Made by a program: the position numbers and the translations under genes. The notes below the pieces were generated by a model. The model did not search any database and was not told where the DNA came from. It saw nothing but the letters and a program-made list of their open reading frames with translations. DNA of 64,000 bases from Streptomyces sp. V1I1 (GTDB taxonomy: Bacteria > Actinomycetota > Actinomycetes > Streptomycetales > Streptomycetaceae), in contig NZ_JAUSZH010000001.1 of NCBI RefSeq assembly GCF_030817355.1, forward strand, positions 5,766,501 to 5,830,500, in the 5' to 3' direction. Of this stretch, positions 8,880 through 17,487 are shown one piece after another. Position 1 is the stretch's first letter; every line of letters begins with the position of its first letter.

Positions 8880-10814
8880 TCACTCCACCTCCACCACCGC
8901 TTGCGCGAACTGCGCCGCGTACAGCCGCGCATACGCCCCCTCCGCCGCCAACAGCCCCTCATGCGTGCCCTGTTCCACGATCGCGCCGTTCTCCATCACC
9001 AGGATCACATCCGCGTCCCGGATGGTGGAGAGCCGGTGCGCGATGACAAAGCTCGTACGCCCGTGGGCCAGGCGCGCCATCGCCTTCTGGATGAGCACCT
9101 CGGTACGGGTGTCGACCGAGCTCGTCGCCTCGTCGAGCACCAGGATCACCGGATCGGACAGGAACGCCCGCGCGATCGTGATCAGCTGCTTCTCGCCCGC
9201 GCTCACGCCCGAGCCCTCGTCGTCGATCACCGTGTCGTAGCCGTCGGGGAGCGTACGGATGAAACGGTCGGCGTGCGCCGCGCGCGCCGCCTCCTCGATC
9301 TCCTCCCGCGTCACCTCGCGGGACGCGCCGTACGCGATGTTGTCCGCGATCGTGCCGCCGAACAGCCAGGTGTCCTGGAGCACCATCCCGATGCCGGAGC
9401 GCAGTTCCTCCCGCGACATCTTCGCGATGTCCACGCCGTCCAGGCTGATCCGGCCGCCCGTGACCTCGTAGAACCGCATCAGCAGATTCACCAGCGTCGT
9501 CTTGCCCGCACCCGTCGGGCCGACGATCGCGACCGTATGACCCGGCTCCACGCTCAGCGACAGATCCTCGATCAGCGGCTTCTCCGGGTCGTACTGGAAG
9601 GCGACCTTCTCCAGCGAGACCTGCCCCAGCGGCTGTCCTGGCCGCTCGGCCGAGGCCGAGGCGGACGGAGCGTCGGCCTCCTGCTCGTCCGCGTCCAGCA
9701 GCTCGAAGATCCGCTCGACCGACGCGACGCCCGACTGCACCAGGTTCGCCATCGAGGCGACCTGCGTCAGCGGCATCGAGAACTGCCGGGAGTACTGGAT
9801 GAACGCCTGCACATCGCCGATGGACAGCGCGCCGGACGCGACTCGCAGTCCGCCGACGACCGCCACCAGCACATAGTTGAGGTTCGAGACGAAGAACATC
9901 AGCGGCTGCATCACCCCGCTGTTGAACTGGGCCCTGAAACCCGCCTCGTACAGCTTCTCGTTCTGGTCGGCGAAGGCCTGCGCCGACTCGTTCTGTCGCC
10001 CGAAGACCTTCACCAGCGCATGGCCGGTGTACATCTCCTCGATATGGGCGTTGAGTTTGCCGGTGGTCTTCCACTGCTGCACGAAGTGCGGCTGCGAACG
10101 CTTGCCGACCTTAGTCGCCACGAAGACCGACACCGGCACCGTCACCAGCGCGACCAGCGCGAGCAGCGGCGAGATCCAGAACATCATCGCCAGCACGCCC
10201 ACGATGGTCAGCAGCGAGTTGATCAGCTGCCCCATGCTCTGCTGCAGCGTCTGCGAGACGTTGTCGATGTCGTTCGTCGCCCGGCTGAGCACCTCGCCGC
10301 GCTTGGCCCGGTCGAAGTACGACAGCGGCAGCCGCGACAGCTTCGCCTGTACGTCCTCCCGCATCCGGAACACGGTCCGGTTGATCACCCGGATCGACAG
10401 CCGCGTCGCCACCAGCATCAGCAGACCCGCGGCCAGATACACCACCAGCGCCACCAGCAGCACATGGCCCACGGCGGTGAAGTCGATGCCGTCGCCAGGC
10501 GTGAAGTCCACGCCGGACAGCATGTCGGCGAGCCCGCCCTGGTCCTTGTCCCGAAGGTCGGCGATCGCCTGCTCCTTGCTGGTCCCCGCCGGCATCTCCC
10601 GGCCGACGACCCCCGCGAAGACCAGGTCGGTCGCCTGCCCCAGTATCTTCGGCCCGACCACCGCGAACGCGACGCTCAGCACACCCGCCGCGAGCATCAC
10701 CCACAGCGTCGCCCGCTCCGGCGCGAGCTGCCGCAGCAGCCGCTTGCCCGAGCCCTTGAAGTCCATGGACCGCTCGACCGGTCCCATCATCATCCGTCCG
10801 CCCGGCCCGCTCAT
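8880..10814 (-). CDS. ABC exporter half-transporter, catalytically competent subunit
   Basis: A 644-residue type IV ABC half-transporter: an N-terminal six-helix membrane domain then one nucleotide-binding domain. The Walker A motif GPTGAGKTT is near residue 430, the signature is VSAGEKQLITIARA near residue 535 rather than LSGGQ, Walker B is VILVLDEATSSVD with the catalytic Glu present, and the H-loop AHRLST retains its His. Its start overlaps the stop of the upstream half-transporter by four bases, so the two are translationally coupled. They very likely form a heterodimeric multidrug or lipid exporter of the TM287/288 or BmrCD type. The substrate is unknown. Confidence 0.94.
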   Translation of the reverse strand: MSGPGGRMMMGPVERSMDFKGSGKRLLRQLAPERATLWVMLAAGVLSVAFAVVGPKILGQATDLVFAGVVGREMPAGTSKEQAIADLRDKDQGGLADMLSGVDFTPGDGIDFTAVGHVLLVALVVYLAAGLLMLVATRLSIRVINRTVFRMREDVQAKLSRLPLSYFDRAKRGEVLSRATNDIDNVSQTLQQSMGQLINSLLTIVGVLAMMFWISPLLALVALVTVPVSVFVATKVGKRSQPHFVQQWKTTGKLNAHIEEMYTGHALVKVFGRQNESAQAFADQNEKLYEAGFRAQFNSGVMQPLMFFVSNLNYVLVAVVGGLRVASGALSIGDVQAFIQYSRQFSMPLTQVASMANLVQSGVASVERIFELLDADEQEADAPSASASAERPGQPLGQVSLEKVAFQYDPEKPLIEDLSLSVEPGHTVAIVGPTGAGKTTLVNLLMRFYEVTGGRISLDGVDIAKMSREELRSGIGMVLQDTWLFGGTIADNIAYGASREVTREEIEEAARAAHADRFIRTLPDGYDTVIDDEGSGVSAGEKQLITIARAFLSDPVILVLDEATSSVDTRTEVLIQKAMARLAHGRTSFVIAHRLSTIRDADVILVMENGAIVEQGTHEGLLAAEGAYARLYAAQFAQAVVEVE

Positions 10815-12544
10815 GCGGCCTCAGCCTCCGTCAGCTGCGAGAGCACGATCTCCCGATAGGTCTCATTGCTCTCCATCAGCTCGTGATGGCTGCCGGTCCC
10901 CACGACCTGCCCCTCGTCCAGGACCACGATGCGGTCGGCGTCGCGGATGGTCGACACCCGCTGCGCGACTATCACCACCGTCGCCTCGGCGGTCTCGCGC
11001 GCCAGCGCCCCGCGCAGCGCCGCGTCCGTCGCGTAGTCCAGTGCCGAGAAGGAGTCGTCGAAGAGGTAGATCTCGGGCCGCTGCACCAGGGTCCTGGCGA
11101 TCGCGAGGCGCTGGCGCTGCCCGCCGGAGACATTGGTGCCGCCTTGCGCGATCGGCGCGTTCAGCCCGCTTTCAAGATTCCGTACGAAGTCGTCGGCCTG
11201 CGCGACTTCCAGCGCCTGCCACAGCTCGTCGTCGCTCGCGCCGGGCTTTCCGTACCGAAGATTCGTGGCCACCGTCCCGGAGAAGAGATACGGCTTCTGC
11301 GGTACGAGCCCCACCGTCCTCGCCATCAGCGCCGGATCGAGCTCACGCACATCCACCCCGTCGACGAGCACCTCGCCGCCCGTCACATCGAACAGCCGCG
11401 GTACGAGCCCCAGCAGCGTCGACTTCCCGCTGCCCGTCGACCCGATGATCGCGGTGGTCTCGCCGGGCCGCGCCACCAGATCGACGCTGCGCAGCACCGA
11501 CTCCTCGGCCCCCGGGTAGCGGAACTCCACGTCCCGCACCTCCAGATGCCCGTGGCTGCGCAGCTGCCGTACGGGCGCGGACGGCGGCACCACGCTCGAA
11601 TCCGTCGCCAGCACCTCCTCGATCCGCTCGGCACAGACCTCGGCGCGCGGCACCTGCATGAACATGAAGGTGGCCATCATCACAGCCATCACGATCTGCA
11701 TCAGATACGCGAGGAACGCGGTCAGCGCGCCGATCTGGATCGCACCGCTGTCGACGCGGTGTGCGCCGAACCAGATGACGGCGATGGACGACACATTCAC
11801 CACCGTCATGACGGTCGGGAACATCAGCGCCATCAGTCGGCCGGTGGACAGGGACACATCGGTCAACTCGGTGTTGGCCCCGCGGAACCGCTCCTTCTCG
11901 TACTCGTCGCGTACGAAGGCGCGGATGACGCGGTTGCCCGTGATCTGCTCCCGCAGCACCCGGTTCACGGTGTCCAGACGCTCCTGCATCGTCCGGAACA
12001 GCGGCCGCATCTTCTTGACTATCAGCGACACCGCGATGCCGAGCAACGGCACCACCGCGAGCAGCACGGCCGACAGCGGCACATCCTGGCCGAGCGCCAT
12101 GATGATGCCGCCGACGCACATGATCGGCGCCGACACCATCAGCGTGAACGCCATCAGGACCAGCATCTGCACCTGCTGGACGTCATTGGTCGTACGGGTG
12201 ATCAGCGAAGGCGACCCGAAGTGCCCGACCTCGCGTGCGGAGAAGCTCTGCACCCGGTCGAAGACGGCGGCCCGGACATCACGCCCGAGCGCGGAGGCGG
12301 TTCGCGCGCCGTAGAAGACCGCTCCGATGTTGCAGATCACCTGGACGACGCTCACGGCGATCATGACCGCGCCGACCCGGAGGATGTAGCCCGTGTCCCC
12401 CTTCACGACACCGTCGTCGATGATGTCCGCGTTGAGGGTGGGCAGATAGAGGGTGGCGCTGGTCTGCAGCAGTTGGAGGGCCACCAGTAGGGCGATGGGT
12501 TTCTGGTACGGACTGAGATACGTCCGTAGAAGTCGTATCAGCAC
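10811..12544 (-). CDS. ABC exporter half-transporter, degenerate NBD subunit
   Basis: A 577-residue half-transporter with a six-helix membrane domain and one nucleotide-binding domain. Walker A (GSTGSGKSTLLGLV) and the signature VSGGQRQRLAIART are canonical. The Walker B end reads IYLFDDSFSALD, so the catalytic Glu is Asp, and the switch region reads VIVAQRVSTI, so the H-loop His is Gln. This is the pattern of the non-hydrolysing site in heterodimeric exporters, complementing the partner at 8880-10814, which has Glu and His but an altered signature. The downstream partner overlaps its stop by four bases. The gene is divergent from nothing close; about 90 bp separate it from the kinase gene behind. 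Confidence 0.94.
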   Translation of the reverse strand: MLIRLLRTYLSPYQKPIALLVALQLLQTSATLYLPTLNADIIDDGVVKGDTGYILRVGAVMIAVSVVQVICNIGAVFYGARTASALGRDVRAAVFDRVQSFSAREVGHFGSPSLITRTTNDVQQVQMLVLMAFTLMVSAPIMCVGGIIMALGQDVPLSAVLLAVVPLLGIAVSLIVKKMRPLFRTMQERLDTVNRVLREQITGNRVIRAFVRDEYEKERFRGANTELTDVSLSTGRLMALMFPTVMTVVNVSSIAVIWFGAHRVDSGAIQIGALTAFLAYLMQIVMAVMMATFMFMQVPRAEVCAERIEEVLATDSSVVPPSAPVRQLRSHGHLEVRDVEFRYPGAEESVLRSVDLVARPGETTAIIGSTGSGKSTLLGLVPRLFDVTGGEVLVDGVDVRELDPALMARTVGLVPQKPYLFSGTVATNLRYGKPGASDDELWQALEVAQADDFVRNLESGLNAPIAQGGTNVSGGQRQRLAIARTLVQRPEIYLFDDSFSALDYATDAALRGALARETAEATVVIVAQRVSTIRDADRIVVLDEGQVVGTGSHHELMESNETYREIVLSQLTEAEAA

Positions 12545-12635
12545 GCGCTGTCTCTCGGAGTCGGCAAGATCGAGGGGTCACCCCATCTTGCGACACTCCG
12601 CCCCGGGAACATCAAGGGATTAATTCAAGGCAGGG

Positions 12636-14081
12636 TCAAGATGTCGGGTTGAACGCCCCGGGGTGGATCTGATCCCGCGTCGCGCCGTACTGCTGGCGCA
12701 CCGCCTGACCCACCGCCAGTTCCTCGCCCGGCTCAAAAACCTGAGCCGCGGCGCCCTGCCAGGCCGGCGGAGCGGCCGGCGACAGCGTCCCCTGCGAGAC
12801 CCCGAGCGCCCACGCGGCCTGCCGGGCCGCGCCCAGCGCCGCGTAGTCGGCGGGCTGCGGCACGACGACCTGCGCCCCGAAGATCGCGGGCGCCGCGGTC
12901 TGTACGGCGGGCAGCTCGGCGGCGCCACCCAGCAGAAACACCCTGCGCACCTCGACCCCGCGCCCGCGCAGCACGTCCATGGCGTCCGCGAGCGAGCAGA
13001 GCATGCCCTCGAAGGCGGCCCGCGCCAGATGCTCGGGCTTCATCGACTCGCGGCGCAGACCGCTCAGCGTCCCGGCGGTGTGCGGCAGTTGCGGAGTGCG
13101 CTCGCCCTCCAGATACGGCAGCATCACAAGCCCGGACGAACCGGGCGTCGACTTCATTGCCATCGCGGAGAGCTCGTCGAGATCCTCCAGGCCCAGCAGC
13201 TCGGCCGTGCCGCGCAGCGCCCGTACGGCATTGAGCGTGTGCACCACCGGCAGATGCATCCCGGTGGCATCGGCGAACGACGTAATCATCCCGCCAGGAT
13301 CGGCCAGTGCCTGGTGGTGCACGGCCATCACGGAGCCAGAGGCCCCCAGCGACACCACCGCGTCGCCGACCCCGACGCCAAGCCCGAAGGCCGCCGCCAT
13401 CGTCTCGCCGGTCCCGGCGGAGATCAGCAGCCCCTCGGGCGTCGTACCGGCGGCATCGGCCGGACCGAGCACCTCGGGCAGCGCGCACTGGTGCCCGAGC
13501 GCCATCTCCACCAGGTCGGGCCGGTACGAGCCGGTGCCCGCCGACCAGAAACCGGTGCCGGAAGCGCCGCCGCGGTCCGTGGTCCTGCGGGCCGGCCGGC
13601 CGAGCAGCTGCCACACCAGCCAGTCGTGCGGCTGCATGACGGACGCGACTTGCTGCGCCGCCTCGGGCTCGGAACGCGCCATCCAGCGCAGCTTCGCCAC
13701 CGGTTGTGCGGACTGCGGCACCGAGCCGACAGCCTCGGCCCAGGCCTGCCGCCCGCCGAGCGCGTCGATCAGATCCGCCGCGGCGGCCTGCGCCCGCTTG
13801 TCATTGCCGAGCAGCGCGGGACGTACGAGATTGCCCTGTGCGTCCAGCGTCAGCAGACCGTGCTGCTGCGCGGAGACGCCGATGGCCTGCACACCTTCGA
13901 GCAGCCCGCCGGCCGCGGCCTCGCCGAGCGAGAGCAGCCATACCTGCGGATCGATCTCGGTGGCCTTCGCCTCGACGGGGTGCGGCGCGTACCCCTGGCG
14001 CAGCACGGCACCCGTGTCCGCGTCACAGACGACGATGCGCGTGAATGCAGACGAACTGTCCAAGCCGGCGACTATCCCCAT
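12636..14081 (-). CDS. xylB: FGGY-family carbohydrate kinase, probable xylulokinase
   Basis: A 481-residue sugar kinase of the FGGY family, predicted to phosphorylate D-xylulose to xylulose 5-phosphate for the pentose phosphate pathway. The N-terminal phosphate-binding strand reads VAGLDSSSAFTRIVVCDADT. The sugar-binding loop IGVSAQQHGLLTLDAQG near residues 67-83 is the xylulokinase-type motif. The C-terminal ATPase lobe contains VVSLGASGSVMAV and a VFLLGGAAELPAVQ segment. Length fits the family. No xylose isomerase or transporter is adjacent, so the substrate remains a family-level inference. Confidence 0.87.
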   Translation of the reverse strand: MGIVAGLDSSSAFTRIVVCDADTGAVLRQGYAPHPVEAKATEIDPQVWLLSLGEAAAGGLLEGVQAIGVSAQQHGLLTLDAQGNLVRPALLGNDKRAQAAAADLIDALGGRQAWAEAVGSVPQSAQPVAKLRWMARSEPEAAQQVASVMQPHDWLVWQLLGRPARRTTDRGGASGTGFWSAGTGSYRPDLVEMALGHQCALPEVLGPADAAGTTPEGLLISAGTGETMAAAFGLGVGVGDAVVSLGASGSVMAVHHQALADPGGMITSFADATGMHLPVVHTLNAVRALRGTAELLGLEDLDELSAMAMKSTPGSSGLVMLPYLEGERTPQLPHTAGTLSGLRRESMKPEHLARAAFEGMLCSLADAMDVLRGRGVEVRRVFLLGGAAELPAVQTAAPAIFGAQVVVPQPADYAALGAARQAAWALGVSQGTLSPAAPPAWQGAAAQVFEPGEELAVGQAVRQQYGATRDQIHPGAFNPTS

Positions 14082-14146
14082 GACTGAAGATTCTGCCGCA
14101 CGCGCGGAGGTACCACGTCACGCCCGTCGGTTAGTAGCACTGGTGG

Positions 14147-14455
14147 TCACGTATTACTGGTGCCCCAGTCGTCCTCACCGCTCGCGCTCCGCTCCCGCAG
14201 GGACCGCACCCGCTCGGCCACCGAGTCGGGCACCCGGTCCCCGACCTTCTCGCTCACCGCGTGGAAGGCCTTGCCCGCGACCTCGCGGCTGTTGTGGGCC
14301 GCGGACTCCGCGGCATTGCGCACGGCAGGATTCTGGGAGATCTCGCGAACGGACTTCTTGAGCTGCTCGTAGCGCTCGCGCCCGGCTCGCGTGCCGATCA
14401 CGTAGCCGAGGGCCAGTCCGGCGAGGAACGTGAGCTTGTACCGCATGGCTGCCAC
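14147..14455 (-). CDS. Small membrane-anchored YtxH-like protein
   Basis: A 102-residue protein with an N-terminal hydrophobic segment (YKLTFLAGLALGYVIGTRAG, about residues 6-25) followed by a charged, helical cytoplasmic tail rich in Glu, Arg and Ser. A glycine-zipper-like helix ending in GTRAGRERYEQL is typical of the YtxH-like proteins common in Streptomyces, some of which are stress-linked. The start is GTG 14455, with an ATG three codons downstream (14446) as alternative. Function is not known. Confidence 0.75.
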   Translation of the reverse strand: MAAMRYKLTFLAGLALGYVIGTRAGRERYEQLKKSVREISQNPAVRNAAESAAHNSREVAGKAFHAVSEKVGDRVPDSVAERVRSLRERSASGEDDWGTSNT

Positions 14456-14619
14456 CCTTCCCTTGCGTCGGTGCTCGCCGCCTACCCGGTCAGGCCCGTG
14501 ATCACCCGGGGCTTTACCGATTGGCGGAGCACCCCCCTGCTTGCGCTAATGTATGTGTCGCGGCGAGCGCACGCCCCCCGGGGAGCCCGGGGTAGGTACG
14601 TTCGGCGCACATGCAGCAA

Positions 14620-14692
14620 TCCCCTGTAGCTCAATTGGCAGAGCAGCCGGCTGTTAACCGGCAGGTTACTGGTTCGAGTCCAGTCGGGGGAG
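14620..14692 (+). tRNA. tRNA-Asn (GUU), copy 1
   Basis: The 73-nt cloverleaf has a 7-bp acceptor stem (TCCCCTG with CGGGGGA), discriminator G, anticodon GTT in CTGTTAA and a TTCGAGT T-loop. The terminal CCA is not encoded. It is five bases upstream of a second, nearly identical tRNA-Asn. Confidence 0.97.
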
Positions 14693-14697
14693 CGCGA

Positions 14698-14770
14698 TCC
14701 CCTGTAGCTCAATTGGCAGAGCATTCGGCTGTTAACCGGAGGGTTGCTGGTTCGAGTCCAGCCGGGGGAG
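14698..14770 (+). tRNA. tRNA-Asn (GUU), copy 2
   Basis: The 73-nt cloverleaf shares acceptor and D arms with copy 1 and again carries anticodon GTT. It differs in the anticodon stem, variable loop and T stem by compensated changes. It is probably co-transcribed with copy 1 and ended by the hairpin at 14785. Confidence 0.97.
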
Positions 14771-14784
14771 CAGATACCGGAAGA

Positions 14785-14807
14785 GGGCCCCTTGGGGGGT
14801 CCTTTTT
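14785..14807 (+). terminator. Intrinsic terminator of the tRNA-Asn pair
   Basis: GGGCCCC (14785-14791) pairs with GGGGTCC (14796-14802) around a TTGG loop, followed by five T residues. This is an unusually canonical U-tract terminator for this genome. Confidence 0.8.
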
Positions 14808-14971
14808 CGTGTCCTGGACTACTTCGGGACGGCTTCGGGACGGCTCCTGGAACCGGGCAGGGGGCAGCGCAGTCCTCATGATTGTGCGTTGCCGACCATC
14901 CGAGGCAGGAGATCGTATGAGCGGCTATGCTGCGGCAGACGGCGCGCACATTTGTGCGCGACGCGCCGTTA

Positions 14972-15045
14972 GGGGCGGTAGCTCAGCCGGTTAGAGCAGC
15001 GGACTCATAATCCGTCGGCCGTGGGTTCGAGTCCCACCCGCCCCA
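14972..15045 (+). tRNA. tRNA with CAU anticodon, probable tRNA-Ile2
   Basis: A 74-nt cloverleaf with acceptor GGGGCGG/CCGCCCC, discriminator A and anticodon CAT in CTCATAA. CAU can be elongator Met or lysidine-modified Ile2. The G27-U43 closing pair and the variable-loop sequence look more like bacterial tRNA-Ile2, but I cannot exclude elongator tRNA-Met. Its 3' end marks the start of the accessory region, so it is a plausible integration site. Confidence 0.9.
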
Positions 15046-15385
15046 CTTCAAATCGCCCGTGCAGAAACGTTCTGACCTGCATAAATGCAGTAGTGAGGGC
15101 CCTTGTGAACCTCGTGAAGGCCCTCACTCTAGCCCCGGACCAAGATCCAGTGGACGCGCAGTGGATGCGGCGTGTCCGAAATGTGTCTGATGGTCGATGA
15201 GTCGCATGTGGCCTAAAAAGTGATCAGGGTGGATGCCGTCGCGTGCGGTGGAATCAGGGCTTGGAGTCTTAGGCGGGCTCGCTGATCCGGCTTCGTTTCG
15301 CCGCTACTCGCGGGATCTCCCGCAGGGAGCGTTGGTGATGTACCTTGAGTGTGTACATCGTGGACACTCGGGTGGGGTGGTGAGC
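15046..15385. other. tRNA 3' flank and vapBC upstream region
   Basis: About 340 bp without a convincing gene. It holds an imperfect hairpin at 15092-15128 (AGTGAGGGC pairing with GCCCTCACT around the GTGAACCTCGTG region), which probably ends the tRNA transcript, and the vapBC operator at 15337-15359. I see no obvious duplicated tRNA end within the window that would mark an attachment site pair. Confidence 0.55.
15337..15359. promoter_or_regulatory. Palindromic candidate operator of vapBC
   Basis: GATGTAC (15337-15343) and GTACATC (15353-15359) form a perfect 7-bp inverted repeat around nine bases. It lies 26 bp before the vapB start. VapB-VapC complexes usually bind such palindromes to repress their own operon, so this is the likely autoregulatory site. 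Confidence 0.6.
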
Positions 15386-15619
15386 ATGTCCGTTACCCAG
15401 ATCGACCTTGATGACGAGGCGCTGGCCGAGGCGATGCGCCTGATGGGCGTGACGACCAAGAAGGAGACCGTCAACGCGGCTCTGCGGGACTATGTGGCTC
15501 GCATCAGGAGGCTTGAGGCCGCGGAGAAGTTGGCTGAGCGGGGCGAGCGCGGCGAGTTCGAGGAGGCCGCAGCTGCGTACGACGCTGCCAAGCGCGCGCG
15601 TCGGGCGGCCTTTGAGTGA
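15386..15619 (+). CDS. vapB: VapB-type antitoxin
   Basis: A 77-residue antitoxin. The start is ATG 15386; the frame is open further upstream but family similarity begins with MSVTQIDLDDEALAEAMRLM. This N-terminal half matches the VapB (PF09957-like) DNA-binding module, with MGVTTKKETVNAALRDYV completing it. The acidic C-terminal tail from about residue 45 would wrap the toxin. The stop overlaps the vapC start (GTGA), the usual coupled arrangement. It should bind the palindrome at 15337 and neutralise VapC. Confidence 0.88.
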   Translation: MSVTQIDLDDEALAEAMRLMGVTTKKETVNAALRDYVARIRRLEAAEKLAERGERGEFEEAAAAYDAAKRARRAAFE

Positions 15620-16023
15620 TCACGTATCTCGTAGACACCTCTGCGCTGTGGCATCTGTTCCGTACCCCAGGGGCGATGCGCCCCTGGGAGGGGCACATCG
15701 CCGCCGGGGTGTTGCGTATCTGCGAGCCCACGCGCACCGAATTTCTGTACTCGGCCACCAGCCCGTCGCATCGCGACGAGTTGGCCGGGGAGCTGGATGC
15801 TCTGTGCCAGCTTTCGCCGGTCCCGAAGAGCGCGTGGCGCTGGGTGGACACCGCCCAGTACAAGCTCACCCAGCGCGGACAGCACCGTGCTGCAGGAGCC
15901 ATCGATCTCCTGGTGTGCGCGACGGCGGTCCACCACGGTCACACCGTGCTCCATGTGGACAATGACTTCGCCACTGTGGCCACGGTCCTCAAGGAAGTGC
16001 AGCAGCGCGACGTCCGCGCCTGA
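15616..16023 (+). CDS. vapC: VapC-type PIN-domain toxin ribonuclease
   Basis: A 135-residue PIN-domain protein beginning at GTG 15616, overlapping vapB by four bases. The catalytic acidic residues are visible: D7 in YLVDTSALW, E42-like Glu in CEPTRTEFLYSA, D97 in GAIDLLVCATA, and D115/D117 in HVDNDFATV. VapC toxins are Mg-dependent ribonucleases that cut tRNA or rRNA and stall growth. All PIN ligands are present, so it should be active. The last 69 bp are repeated, with a frameshift, at 33092-33161. Confidence 0.9.
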   Translation: MITYLVDTSALWHLFRTPGAMRPWEGHIAAGVLRICEPTRTEFLYSATSPSHRDELAGELDALCQLSPVPKSAWRWVDTAQYKLTQRGQHRAAGAIDLLVCATAVHHGHTVLHVDNDFATVATVLKEVQQRDVRA

Positions 16024-16212
16024 CCACGACGCGTTTCAGCCGACGGCTTCTGGTTGGCGGAGGGGCGCACGGCCACTTGGCCAGTGGGGTGGCCATCGTG
16101 TGTGCTTGCCACCACCGACTTCTAATTCAGTCCCGACCAGTCACGGGCTATGAAGGCGCGAGTTCCCTCAACCGCCCCCCGGTTCCTCCGGTTCACCGGG
16201 CGCCATCCTCCC

Positions 16213-17487
16213 TTATCGAGTGTGGAGGTGACGTGTGAGCAGCTGGAGTGTGTCCCAGGCCTGTGCGTCGGTGCCATCGCCGAGGTGGTAGTGCAGTCCG
16301 GGGCGGCTGTCGGGACCGAGCTCAACTGGGCGGAGGTTCAGCGGTGGGCGGCGGGCGTGGGGGAGGCCGACGTCGCTGACGCTGTCGGGCCCGAGTGTGA
16401 AGGAGACTGGGATCGGCGGTGCCTCCGAATGGGGAGGGACGGTCAGGTCACGGCGTGCTGGGCGCAAGGACGCGATCATGGACGTCAGGCCGTGTTGGGT
16501 GGCGAGCGACTCTGCGAGGGGCTCGATCGCGACCAGCGGCAGGTCTTCGTCGGGGCCGTAACCTGTGACGAGCGTGATCTCCTCCTCGATGCCGTCCTTG
16601 GTCCGGATGATCCGCAGGGTGGCGATGGCCGGGCGGCCAGGGGCGCCGACTGCGAGGAGCCACGTTGGTCGGGGGGCGCGAGCACGTGCGAAGTCCGTCA
16701 ACTGGCGGGTGGACCAGGGAAGGCTGATCGGCTCGGCGGTGCTCCAGCCGGCCGGCGGAGAGCCGGTGAGTGCCTGCCAGGCGGCTTCCAGTGCACGGCC
16801 GAGGACGAGATGCTCGTTGGGGGCGTGCCAGGTGCTGAAGGAGAGGATCAGCTGCCGTCCATCTGTCTCGGTGCCTTGTGTGAAGGCCGAGGCGACGGCT
16901 GTGGCACCGGCGCTGGTGTGGACCGGGGCGAACGTGCCGTCATGCCAGCGCAGTACGGCGCCGGAGAGGCCGTCGTAGTAGCCACACTCCTCGTCCTGAA
17001 CGACCCAGCGGTTCGGCGCGCCTTTCAGCGCGGTGCGGGTGGCCATGGTGAGCCGGGCATGTGACGGGGTGACGATGTGCAGCGCCTTTTCGCTCTCGGT
17101 GCACACGCTCAGAATCTCGGAGAGCCACGTGGTCATGGCGACCAGTGGTCGCTCGGAGAGGACCACGGCGGTGGAGCTGGTGAGTACGTCCACAGTGGGC
17201 AGGGCGTCGTCGGCCGCCGGCAGCGCGGTGATGTCCGAGTTGATGGGTACGACGGCGGTCTGTGCGGCATCCGGAGGCCAGGTGGCGCCGCCGAGCACGG
17301 TCGTGAGCCGGCCGGCGAACGATCCGGCCAGGCCTTCGGCCTCGGGGATGGCGGTGGACGCGCGGGCCTCCGTCCACCACAGCGGAGCCGCGGGTGCTCC
17401 TACCGCCTCGGCGCCCAGCAGCCGTTCGACCTTCCCGGCGGTGTGTTCGGCGCACCAGCACCTCGAAGGCGCGCATGTCGCCGTCAC
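16213..17487 (-). CDS. DUF6177-like protein, probably frameshifted near its 5' end
   Basis: The open frame gives 424 residues. From about residue 18 (GKVERLLGAEAVGAPAAPLW) to the end it resembles what I recall of DUF6177 proteins, which are restricted to Streptomyces and relatives and have no assigned function. The first 17 residues, rich in Cys and Trp, do not. In another frame, the minus-strand DNA from about 17680 to 17450 reads smoothly (LLLPGAVRPVFQQV, then VVLDDATLVICARDGDMRAFE) and would continue into GKVERLLG after a single-base shift near 17,450. The real gene therefore probably starts upstream and is broken. The family name is uncertain. Confidence 0.5.
   Translation of the reverse strand: MTATCAPSRCWCAEHTAGKVERLLGAEAVGAPAAPLWWTEARASTAIPEAEGLAGSFAGRLTTVLGGATWPPDAAQTAVVPINSDITALPAADDALPTVDVLTSSTAVVLSERPLVAMTTWLSEILSVCTESEKALHIVTPSHARLTMATRTALKGAPNRWVVQDEECGYYDGLSGAVLRWHDGTFAPVHTSAGATAVASAFTQGTETDGRQLILSFSTWHAPNEHLVLGRALEAAWQALTGSPPAGWSTAEPISLPWSTRQLTDFARARAPRPTWLLAVGAPGRPAIATLRIIRTKDGIEEEITLVTGYGPDEDLPLVAIEPLAESLATQHGLTSMIASLRPARRDLTVPPHSEAPPIPVSFTLGPDSVSDVGLPHARRPPLNLRPVELGPDSRPGLHYHLGDGTDAQAWDTLQLLTRHLHTR

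Noticed and set aside
8802..10859. 685-codon open frame antisense to the ABC exporter
   Set aside because: It is His/Arg/Asp/Gln-rich nonsense typical of antisense frames, and the exporter strand has all ABC motifs.
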